Positions 1 to 5,757 of a stretch of 7,105 nucleotides of DNA are shown one piece after another (within the stretch, counting starts at the first letter, position 1; every line of letters starts with the position of its first letter). The DNA lies in assembly GCA_025455945.1 (NCBI GenBank), contig JALOLN010000121.1, positions 1 through 7,105 of the forward strand, given 5' to 3'. Under the pieces are notes generated by a model. That model was not told the DNA's origin, did not search any database, and saw only the letters and a program-made list of their open reading frames with translations. The DNA is from Actinomycetes bacterium. Lineage in GTDB: Bacteria > Actinomycetota > Actinomycetes > Prado026. Position numbers and translations under genes: made by a program.

Positions 1-156
1 AGTGAGCCCCTGCTCGACGATGGTGTGGCTCGGCTGCCCGGTGAGCGTCGCCACCATGGCCACGCCGCAGGAGTCGTGCTCGCGGCAGGCGTCGTACAGA
101 CCCGCGGGTCGCGGCACGGCCGCGAACGTGGGGAACGGGCTGCTGGGTGCGGGCAT
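1..156 (-). CDS. gltB: Glutamate synthase (NADPH) large subunit, N-terminal fragment
   Basis: This is the first 52 codons of the large (alpha) subunit of glutamate synthase, which makes two glutamates from glutamine and 2-oxoglutarate in the cytoplasm. The ATG is at 156-154 and the gene runs off the left edge. Residues 19-36 read GLYDACREHDSCGVAMVA, the start of the class II (Ntn-type) glutamine amidotransferase domain. Cys30 in the DSCGVA motif is the expected catalytic nucleophile, exposed once a 29-residue propeptide is removed, as known for this family. PSHTIVEQGL (residues 42-51) continues the conserved block. A GGGAG Shine-Dalgarno at 163-167 sits six bases before the ATG and supports this start. 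The gene is separated from its upstream neighbour by a strong hairpin and has its own regulatory region with a GlnR-like box, so it is probably a separate transcription unit, usually with gltD next. Identification is firm although only a small part is visible. Confidence 0.93.
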   Translation of the reverse strand, partial: MPAPSSPFPTFAAVPRPAGLYDACREHDSCGVAMVATLTGQPSHTIVEQGLT

Positions 157-225
157 CGGAGACTCCCGTCGGTCGTCCAGGGGGCGGTGCATCCCAGGGA
201 CGACGCTGGCCCTGCGCGGCACACC

Positions 226-241
226 GTAACACGCCGGAAAC
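226..241. promoter_or_regulatory. Candidate GlnR operator upstream of gltB
   Basis: The plus strand reads GTAAC, six bases, then GAAAC. This fits the published actinobacterial GlnR consensus gTnAC-n6-GaAAC exactly, and also the looser AC-n9-AC form. The centre lies about 77 bases upstream of the gltB ATG, between the terminator hairpin and the gene. GlnR is the global nitrogen regulator of actinobacteria, and nitrogen-assimilation genes are its usual targets, so the context fits. Only one a/b pair is seen; no second pair follows at the n6 spacing typical of strong tandem sites. On the minus strand TACGGT (228-223) could be a -10 element overlapping the box, but no good -35 accompanies it, so whether GlnR would activate or repress is unclear. 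The call rests on a consensus match plus context only. Confidence 0.6.
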
Positions 242-275
242 GGGCGCCCGCACCCACGTCCCCCTCCCCCACCCG

Positions 276-323
276 ACCCGTCAGACGGGGCGCGTCGCCG
301 GTGACGCGCCCCGTCTGACGGGT
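276..323 (-). terminator. Strong intrinsic terminator-like hairpin after the secreted-protein gene
   Basis: Positions 276-296 and 303-323 are perfect inverted repeats: a 21-bp uninterrupted stem, mostly G-C, closed by a six-base loop (gccggt). The hairpin begins ten bases past the stop codon of the upstream gene (334-336) and lies about 120 bases before the gltB start. There is no T-rich tract after it on the minus strand, where the sequence is instead G-rich. Hairpins without a U-tract are common as terminators in high-GC actinobacteria. Being perfectly symmetrical it could act in both directions, or protect the 3' end of the upstream message. Confidence 0.85.
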
Positions 324-333
324 GCGAGCCGGG

Positions 334-2017
334 TCAGCAGCCGGGCAGCCGGAAGCTGGCGATCCGGGTCTGCCAGCCGGCGGCGCTGGAGGCCTGGCCG
401 GCCGCGGTGTAGTACTCGTTGACGTACCAGAACGTGCAGTCGTCGACCGGGTCGACGTTCATCGAGGTGTAGTCACCCCACCGGGAGTTCGTGGTGGTCT
501 GCACGCCAGAACCGATGACCACTGTGCCCTCGCCGAGGGGCATCTGCCCGAGCGGGTCCCCGGCCAGCCGGCCGGTGTAGCGGATGCCCGGGTAGACGTC
601 CACGCCGTTGACGACGCTGTAGCCGAGGGCGGCGTTGCCCATGCGGTCCTGCGCGATGCTGCCCATCCAGCGGTGCACGCCGTCAGCGGGGGCGTAGGTG
701 CCCTGCTGGTGCAGCGAGTAGCCACCGGTCGCCGAGCGGCGCAGCTCGTACCACCGCTGCCCCGCCACACCGGTCGCCGCCTCAACGGACTGCGTCGTCA
801 CCAGCGCCTCGTAGGCCTTGAAGTTTCGGTAGGCCAGCCGCCAGGAGGGCCGCTGCCGGTAGGACAGGATGTCGAGGTACTGGGCCGGGTTGGTGATGCC
901 GGGCTGCGGCAGGCAGTCCCGGCTGGACGGGGCGCACGGGAAGATCGAGTCGAAGCTCGCCACCGGCAGCTGCGCCGCCAGGCTCAGCGAGGCGATCGGG
1001 GTCGAGCGCCACTTCACCCGCAGGTCTTGCCGTGTCGGTCTTCGGCTTCTGCTTGCCGTCGACGTCCGCGGGGAGCAGCCCGTCACCGACCAGGTTCAGC
1101 GGCACCACGGCGGAGTCGAGGAAGAACTGAACCGCGCGCGCGTCCGGCTGGCCGTTGACCATCTTGTTCTTCTCGAGGGCGTAGACGGAGATGCCGTACC
1201 CGGCGACATCTCCGAAGTCGCGGGTGGTCAGGACATAGGAGTCGGTCCACACGCCGTACTTCGGGTAGTCGGGGAAGAAGGTTCCTCCGGGGAGTTCCGG
1301 GTCGGGCTGAGTAACGAACGCATACCGGTAGTACCCGCCGGTGGGGTCACCGGTCACGGAGACCGCGACGCAGTCGTAGTACTCCGGTCCACGCGTGGTG
1401 AACTGCGAGAGGATCCACCGGTCGACGAACTGGTCGTAGACGACGATCGGGTCGCCGGAGGGGTCGGTGCAGTCCTCCACCGCGAAGCCCGCCCACAGGT
1501 CACCGATCGCCATGGGGCCCGCGAGTAGCGTGCCGGTCTTGGAGTACACCCCCACGGCCAGGTTCACCATCTCGACGTAGTGGTTCGGCCCGACGTCGCC
1601 GACCGGGTCCGGCGGGTTGACCCGGAAGCCGAACAGGTTGAAGTTGTCGGTATTGCTCAGCCCCTCGAAGTTGGCCAGGGGCGCAGCAATGGTGGCCGTG
1701 GTCGCGCCGGCCGCGGTCCGGGCGGTCGCCGCGGCCGGCTGCAGCGCGTCGTCGCCGGTGAACCCGGTGTCGTCGACCGTCGGGCCGCGGTCCTCCAGGG
1801 CCCGGGCCACGGCGGCGGCGTCGGCAGTCGCGGCCGTCGAGGGCAGCGACCCCAGAGGCGGCGAGACATCCATGGCCACCGCGGCGCTGAAGCGTGGCTC
1901 AGCGACGCCGCGGTCGGCCGGCGCTGCCTGCGCGGGCAGCACCAGCGAGGTGACGAGCAGGGCTGCGGCCGGTCCCCCGACGAGGAGCCAGCGACCGGAT
2001 GCGGGAAGGGGGCTCAT
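334..2017 (-). pseudogene. Secreted protein of unknown function, reading frame broken in the middle
   Basis: The ATG at 2017-2015 follows a strong GGAGG (2024-2028) with six-base spacing. The first 32 residues look like a Sec signal peptide: Arg9, a hydrophobic run at about residues 10-28, and an AQA-AP cleavage site. Residues 120-329 form a well-ordered secreted domain with blocks such as FGFRVNPPDPVGDVGPNHYV, DCTDPSGDPIVVYDQ and FFPDYPKYGVWTDSYVLTTR. After about residue 329 (KPKTDT) this frame becomes low-complexity Ala/Pro/Gly-rich shadow sequence ending at 782. The sensible protein resumes in another frame at about 1026 (DLRVKWRSTP) and runs to 334, with blocks such as TTTNSRWGDYTSMNVDP and VDDCTFWYVNEYY and a C-terminal Cys. 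Together they give roughly 559 residues. From memory, relatives have about 25 more residues at the junction, so a deletion of 3n+2 bases is likelier than a one-base sequencing error (inference). Repeated Gly/Asp/Tyr-rich strands suggest a beta-propeller-like fold. The function is not known to me. Confidence 0.8.
1024..1036 (-). other. Frame junction inside the secreted-protein gene
   Basis: On the minus strand, frame 1 reads KPKTDT up to 1031 and frame 2 reads DLRVKW from 1026. Restoring one continuous frame needs the loss of one base or the gain of two (modulo three) within this stretch. Frame 1 meets a rare AGA codon at 1027-1025 just where sense is lost, which fits an out-of-frame reading. 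Exact breakpoints cannot be fixed without a homologue alignment. Confidence 0.7.
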
Positions 2018-2101
2018 GCGGATCCTCCGTGCTCGTGCGGCGGACGGGGACCCTGCGCAGCCTCCTCCGCCCCACGGACGGTGGCAAGGGGCTGCCGCGG
2101 C

Positions 2102-2800
2102 TCAGCCGAGGGTGACGCCGACGAGCCGGCCGATCCCCCAGGTCAGCCCGGCGGCCACCATCCCGAACAGCAGCTGGCGCAGGCCGCTGAACCACCAGGC
2201 CCGGGCAGTGACGCGGGAGACCAGCGCTCCTGCTGAGAACAGCCCGACCGCCGCGACGAGCACCGCCGGCCACAGCGTCTGGGCACCGAGCAGGTAGGGC
2301 AGCAGCGGCAGCAGCGCCCCGACGAGGAACGAGCCGAACGAGGACAGCGCCGCGGTGAAGGGGCTGGCCAGCTGCTGGGGGTCGACCCCCAGCTCGAGCA
2401 TGGCGTGCAGCTGCACCGCCGCCTCCCGGTCGGCGGACATCTGCTCGGCCACCTGCCTGGCCAGCCTCGGCTCGACCCCCCGGTCGACGTACATCTGGGT
2501 CAGCTCGGCCAGCTCCGCCTCCGGCCGCCGCTCCAGCTCGTGGCGCTCCTTGGCCACCTCCTGCTCGGCGAGCTCGTTCTGGGACCGCACCGAGACGTAC
2601 TCCCCCGCGGCCATCGAGAAGGCCCCGGCCCCCACCCCAGCCAGTCCGGCCAGGACGACGGTCTCGGTCGTGGCGCCGCCGCCGACGACGCCGGCAATGA
2701 GGGCGAAGTTGCTGACGAGGCCGTCCATGGCACCGAAGACCGAGGCGCGCAGCCAGCCGCCACTGACGTCACGGTGACTGTGGTGGACCTCCCCGGTCAT
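2102..2800 (-). CDS. VIT1/CCC1-family iron/manganese transporter
   Basis: This 232-residue integral membrane protein belongs to the VIT1/CCC1 family, which exports Fe2+ or Mn2+ from the cytoplasm (into the vacuole in plants and yeast). The family hallmark FGAMDGLVSNFALIAGV covers residues 22-38 in TM1, with Asp26 as the expected metal-pathway residue. TM2 carries Met63 and Glu67 in FSMAAGEY. Residues 72-135 form a Glu-rich cytoplasmic helical region (Glu79, 81, 85, 88, 90, 119; Met121) matching the metal-binding domain known in VIT1 structures. Three hydrophobic segments follow (about 150-170, 175-195, 205-230). A His cluster (His6, His7, His9) precedes TM1. The ATG at 2800-2798 overlaps the lgt stop as ATGA and has only a weak Shine-Dalgarno, suggesting translational coupling. 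It is the last gene of the coupled run. Family assignment is firm; the preferred metal cannot be told. Confidence 0.9.
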   Translation of the reverse strand: MTGEVHHSHRDVSGGWLRASVFGAMDGLVSNFALIAGVVGGGATTETVVLAGLAGVGAGAFSMAAGEYVSVRSQNELAEQEVAKERHELERRPEAELAELTQMYVDRGVEPRLARQVAEQMSADREAAVQLHAMLELGVDPQQLASPFTAALSSFGSFLVGALLPLLPYLLGAQTLWPAVLVAAVGLFSAGALVSRVTARAWWFSGLRQLLFGMVAAGLTWGIGRLVGVTLG

Positions 2801-3690
2801 GCCGGCCGCGCCGAGGTGTCCGCCCCGTCGCCCGACGGCGCGGCGGCCGGCTCCACGACCTCCTCGCGGCCCGGGTGGCGCCGGGCCGAGACCACCAGGG
2901 CGACGACCGAACCCAGGAGCAGGACGCCGGCCACCCACACGTTGACCCTCAGCCCGAGGACGAGGTTGGCCTCGTCGATGCGCAGCAGCTCCCAGAACAG
3001 CCGGCCCGTCGTGTAGAGCGCGACGTACAGGCAGAACACCCGGCCGTGGCCCATCCGGAACCTGCGGTCGGCCCAGACGAGCACCCCGGCGGCCGCCAGG
3101 CACCACAGGGCCTCGTACAGGAACGTGGGGTGGAAGGTCGTGAACGATTCGTAGCCGGCGGGACGGTTCTCCGGGTCGATCTCCAGGCCCCAGGGCAGGT
3201 CGGTCGGCCGGCCGAAGAGCTCCTGGTTGAACCAGTTGCCGACCCGGCCGATCGCCTGAGCGACGAGGATCCCGGGCGCGACGGCGTCCATGAACGGCGG
3301 CAGCCGGATCCCCCGGCGCCGGCAGCCGATCCACGCCCCCACCGCGCCGAGGGCGATCGCCCCCCAGATCCCCAGGCCGCCCTTCCAGATCCGTAGCGCG
3401 TCGACCGGGTTGCCGCCGGCCCCGAAGTACGCCTCCGGCGAGGTGATCACGTGGTACAGGCGGCCACCGACGATGCCGAACGGCACCGCCCACACCGCGA
3501 CGTCCGCGACCGTGCCCGACCGGCCGCCCCGGGCCACCCAGCGCCGGTCCCCGATGAGCACCCCCGCCACGATGCCCACGATGATCGCCAGGGCGTAGGC
3601 GCGGACCGGGAAGGGCCCGAGCTGCCACACGCCCTCGCTGGGGCTCGGGATGGACCCGGGGATCGCCCCGGCGACCAGCGAGGGGCTCAG
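2797..3690 (-). CDS. lgt: Prolipoprotein diacylglyceryl transferase, CTG start
   Basis: Lgt moves diacylglycerol from phosphatidylglycerol to the lipobox cysteine of prolipoproteins in the plasma membrane. The 297-residue product has the usual length and about seven hydrophobic segments. The Lgt signature GRVGNWFNQELFG is at residues 148-160; Arg149, Asn152, Glu157 and Gly160 line up with E. coli Arg143, Asn146, Glu151 and Gly154. HPTFLYE (187-193) is a second conserved block, and IPSPSEGVWQLGP (14-26) is the expected N-terminal element. The E. coli His103 position is Trp109 (GGLGIWG), which I recall as normal for actinobacterial Lgt. No ATG, GTG or TTG occurs in frame before the IPSPSEG motif. 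A CTG at 3690-3688 overlaps the upstream stop as CTGA and has GGAGG seven bases upstream, so it is the best start. The first GTG in frame (Val21) would remove the conserved N-terminus. It lies in the coupled operon between the DsbA-like and VIT genes. Confidence 0.93.
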   Translation of the reverse strand: MSPSLVAGAIPGSIPSPSEGVWQLGPFPVRAYALAIIVGIVAGVLIGDRRWVARGGRSGTVADVAVWAVPFGIVGGRLYHVITSPEAYFGAGGNPVDALRIWKGGLGIWGAIALGAVGAWIGCRRRGIRLPPFMDAVAPGILVAQAIGRVGNWFNQELFGRPTDLPWGLEIDPENRPAGYESFTTFHPTFLYEALWCLAAAGVLVWADRRFRMGHGRVFCLYVALYTTGRLFWELLRIDEANLVLGLRVNVWVAGVLLLGSVVALVVSARRHPGREEVVEPAAAPSGDGADTSARPA

Positions 3691-4448
3691 GAGGCGTCCT
3701 CCACGGCCTTCGTCAGCAGGGCGCTGACGTCCTCCCAGCTCTGCGCGCTGGACAGGTCGAGCTTCTCCCCGCCCACCACGATGGTCGGGGTGCCGGTGAT
3801 CTGGCTGTCGGTGGCATTGGCCTGCACGAGGTCGACCCAGCCGCCGAACGTGGACTCCTGCACGCAGGTCTCGAAGGCGCCCTGGTCCGGCACACCCGCG
3901 GTCTCCGCGAACGACAGCAGCTGCTCGTCGGTGAAGCCGTCGCCCTCGGTGGCCGGCTGGTTGGCGTACACGGTGTCGTGGTAGGCGATGAACGTGCCCT
4001 GCTCCTGCGCGCACCCGGCGGCGTTCGCGGCGCGGAAGGAGGAGTCGTTGCCGAGGTTGTCGTCGAGGAACGACAGCACGTGGTAGACGACCTTCGCCTT
4101 GCCGTCCTCCTGCAGGCCGACGATCGTCTCGCCGACGTTCGCCTCGAACTGCGCACACGCCGGGCACTGGAAGTCCTCGTAGACCTCGATCACCGGCGTG
4201 CTGGCCTCGCCGAAGGGCAGCCCGCCGTCCTCCTGGGCGCCCGCAGGCTTGCGCGCGTCGGGGTCGGCGCTGGTCCGGTTGGAGGCCCACACGGCAAGTC
4301 CCACTCCGGCGACCACGAGGAAGACCACGGCGATGAGTCCGAACCGGATCAGCTGCTCGCGGCGGCGCTCTGCGGCCTGCTGGGCGGCGCGTTCCTCGGC
4401 CAGCCGCTCGCGGGCGGTGCGCTTGGACTCGCGGGGGGTGCTGCTCAT
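3687..4448 (-). CDS. Membrane-anchored DsbA-like thioredoxin-fold protein
   Basis: This 253-residue protein has a charged cytoplasmic N-terminus rich in Arg, Glu and Gln (residues 6-35), a single membrane anchor (about 36-55), and an extracytoplasmic DsbA-type thioredoxin domain. The redox motif CPAC is at 95-98 in the context YEDFQCPACAQF. The cis-proline loop GTPTIVVGG is at 219-227 (Thr220-Pro221). Two more cysteines, Cys146 and Cys195, fall in the helical insertion and could form a structural disulfide like that described for mycobacterial DsbA. The likely role is forming or moving disulfides in exported proteins. The ATG at 4448-4446 overlaps the stop of the MauE-like gene (ATGA), with GAGGAG eight bases upstream. 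The MauE-like neighbour may serve as its membrane redox partner, as MauE/MauD do in methylamine dehydrogenase maturation (inference). Oxidase versus reductase activity cannot be told from sequence. Confidence 0.92.
   Translation of the reverse strand: MSSTPRESKRTARERLAEERAAQQAAERRREQLIRFGLIAVVFLVVAGVGLAVWASNRTSADPDARKPAGAQEDGGLPFGEASTPVIEVYEDFQCPACAQFEANVGETIVGLQEDGKAKVVYHVLSFLDDNLGNDSSFRAANAAGCAQEQGTFIAYHDTVYANQPATEGDGFTDEQLLSFAETAGVPDQGAFETCVQESTFGGWVDLVQANATDSQITGTPTIVVGGEKLDLSSAQSWEDVSALLTKAVEDAS
3698..3702 (-). promoter_or_regulatory. Shine-Dalgarno that decides the lgt CTG start
   Basis: The minus strand reads GGAGG here, inside the last codons of the DsbA-like gene, with seven bases to the CTG at 3690-3688. 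This is ideal spacing and selects the CTG as initiator over the downstream GTG. Confidence 0.7.
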
Positions 4449-5047
4449 GCGCGGGGCTCCTCGTGAATGACGTCGCCATCGGCGATCTCGTCGGTCAGCT
4501 CATGGTCATGGTCGGTGATCTCGTCCAGCAGGCCGGTGTCCCCGGTGCCCGCCGTGCCGGCCCGGTCCAGCGCGAACCGGCTCGCGGGGAACACGGCCAG
4601 CCAGCAGGCCAAGCCCAGGAAGAGCAGGTCGCGCAGGATCTCGGACACGTACCGCCCGGTCCTGCCCTCGGGTGAGACGTCGCCGCCGCCGCCGAAGCAC
4701 CCGCAGTCGATCGACAGCCCCCGGGCCCAGGCCGAGGCGATCCCGGCGATGAACACGACCATGAGGAGGCCGGTCAGCCAGGCCGCCACCCGGGTGCCGA
4801 GGCCGAGGACGAGGAGGATGCCGACGGCCACCTCGAGCAGCGGCAGGCCGTACCCCACGATGTCGTCGACCGAGGGCGGCAGCAGCCGGTAGGCCTGGAC
4901 GGCCCGCACGGCGGCGTCCGGCTCCAGCACCTTGATGCCCCCGGCGTAGAGCAGGACGCCGCCGAGGACGACGCGGGCCAGCGTGGACAGCCACAGCTGT
5001 CGGGCCGACCCGGCGAAGGTGGGGCCGGGCCCGGTGGCATCGGTCAT
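4445..5047 (-). CDS. MauE/DoxX-family redox-associated membrane protein
   Basis: This 200-residue protein has four predicted membrane segments (about 20-40, 63-83, 86-106 and 135-155). The family pattern YAGGIKVLEPDAAVRAV (34-50) and LPLLEVAVGILLVLGLGTR (68-86) match the MauE/DoxX group. The motif DCGCFGGGGD starts at Asp114, with Cys115 and Cys117 as a candidate redox pair. MauE proteins work with thioredoxin-like partners in maturing disulfide-rich exported proteins, and here a DsbA-like gene overlaps directly downstream. The C-terminal tail (about 174-200) is strongly acidic with three His residues (HDHE and VIHEE), possibly a cytoplasmic metal-binding or regulatory tail (inference). The ATG at 5047-5045 overlaps the Sco-like stop (ATGA). 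The family call is good; the substrate is unknown. Confidence 0.9.
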   Translation of the reverse strand: MTDATGPGPTFAGSARQLWLSTLARVVLGGVLLYAGGIKVLEPDAAVRAVQAYRLLPPSVDDIVGYGLPLLEVAVGILLVLGLGTRVAAWLTGLLMVVFIAGIASAWARGLSIDCGCFGGGGDVSPEGRTGRYVSEILRDLLFLGLACWLAVFPASRFALDRAGTAGTGDTGLLDEITDHDHELTDEIADGDVIHEEPRA

Positions 5048-5757
5048 GACGTCGAGGCTAACCGGGCCAGGTCGGCACGCAGGTCAGCGACAGGCGTCCC
5101 GGCCGGCCAGATGACCCGCGCCAGGCCGTCGGGGCCGAAGCCCACCAGCTGGGTGCCGTGGCCGATCTCGTACCCGCCCGGGACGTCGCGGCGCCCGGTG
5201 AGGGCCACGCCGAGGCCGGCGGCCGCCTGCTCGACGACGGGCAGCGGCGCGGTCAGGCCGACGAACGTCGGGTCGAACCGGTCCAGGTAGGCGCGCAGCG
5301 TCGCCGGGTCGTCGCGGGCCGGGTCGGTGGTCACGAACACCAGCTGCACCTGCTGCCGGGTGCCCGCGTCGAGGCCGCGGAAGGCCGCCGCGACGTCGGC
5401 CAGGACCGCGGCGCAGGCGTCCGTGCAGTGGGTGTAGCCGAAGAAGACCAGCGTCACCGATCGGGTGTCGGTGTCGAGCCGGAAGGTCCGCCCGGAGGTC
5501 TCGGTGAACGTCAGCGCCGGCTTGCGGTAGGGCTCGTCCAGCACCTGCGCGTGCAGGGCCCCGGTGCTCGCCGTGCGCGCGACGACCACGCCCGCGGGTG
5601 GCTCCGGCTGCCCCGTGCCGGCGCAGGCAGTGGTCGGCAGCAGGACCGCTGCCGCCACGGCCGAGACGGCGCAGACCTGTCGGGGGAGCACAAGCGATCG
5701 ACGATCGGGGGGCCGCGGCGGGTTCCCGGGCGACGCCGGCGGAACCGGACCGCTCAC
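5044..5757 (-). CDS. SCO1/SenC-family protein, probable lipoprotein
   Basis: Sco proteins are extracytoplasmic thioredoxin-fold proteins that deliver copper to, or reduce, the CuA site of cytochrome c oxidase. This 237-residue product has a hydrophobic N-terminal segment (about 28-41) after two arginines, then PTTAC with Cys45 as a possible lipidation site; the lipobox is weak because Leu is missing at -3. The copper/redox motif is FFGYTHCTDAC, giving CxxxC at Cys111 and Cys115, and the third ligand is probably His200 in EIGHGTQLV. FVTTDPARDDPATLRAYL (141-158) is another family block. It lacks the prolines of the common CPDVCP form. The GTG start at 5757-5755 overlaps the trpA stop as GTGA; the Shine-Dalgarno is poor, so coupling to trpA is likely. 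A GTG at residue 23 is an alternative start. If lipidated, it would be a client of Lgt encoded in the same operon. Confidence 0.9.
   Translation of the reverse strand: MSGPVPPASPGNPPRPPDRRSLVLPRQVCAVSAVAAAVLLPTTACAGTGQPEPPAGVVVARTASTGALHAQVLDEPYRKPALTFTETSGRTFRLDTDTRSVTLVFFGYTHCTDACAAVLADVAAAFRGLDAGTRQQVQLVFVTTDPARDDPATLRAYLDRFDPTFVGLTAPLPVVEQAAAGLGVALTGRRDVPGGYEIGHGTQLVGFGPDGLARVIWPAGTPVADLRADLARLASTS

Noticed and set aside
241..250. 10-bp palindrome CGGGCGCCCG next to the GlnR-like box
   Set aside because: It is short and made only of G and C, so it is expected by chance here, and it matches no operator I recognise.
1022..1042. Programmed +1 ribosomal frameshift at the rare AGA codon
   Set aside because: The direction would fit, but there is no Shine-Dalgarno-like stimulator, slippery run or stop codon in place, and residues expected at the junction seem to be missing.
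1026..1059. 8-bp direct repeat (cttgccgt at 1026-1033 and 1052-1059) near the frame break, as a sign of a 26-bp duplication
   Set aside because: Removing 26 bases does not restore the frame and creates a stop, so the repeat does not explain the break.
2057..2095. Possible hairpin (gcagcc/ggctgc) in the gap after the VIT gene, as a terminator
   Set aside because: The stem is only six base pairs with a 27-base loop and a small inner stem; this is ordinary for such GC content. No convincing promoter was seen in the same gap either.
322..2297. Long plus-strand open frames opposite the secreted-protein gene (for example 322-1158, 869-1528, 1580-2236)
   Set aside because: Their translations are Arg/Pro/Gly/Ala-rich shadow sequence with no motifs, as expected opposite high-GC genes, and the minus-strand frames hold clear protein motifs.
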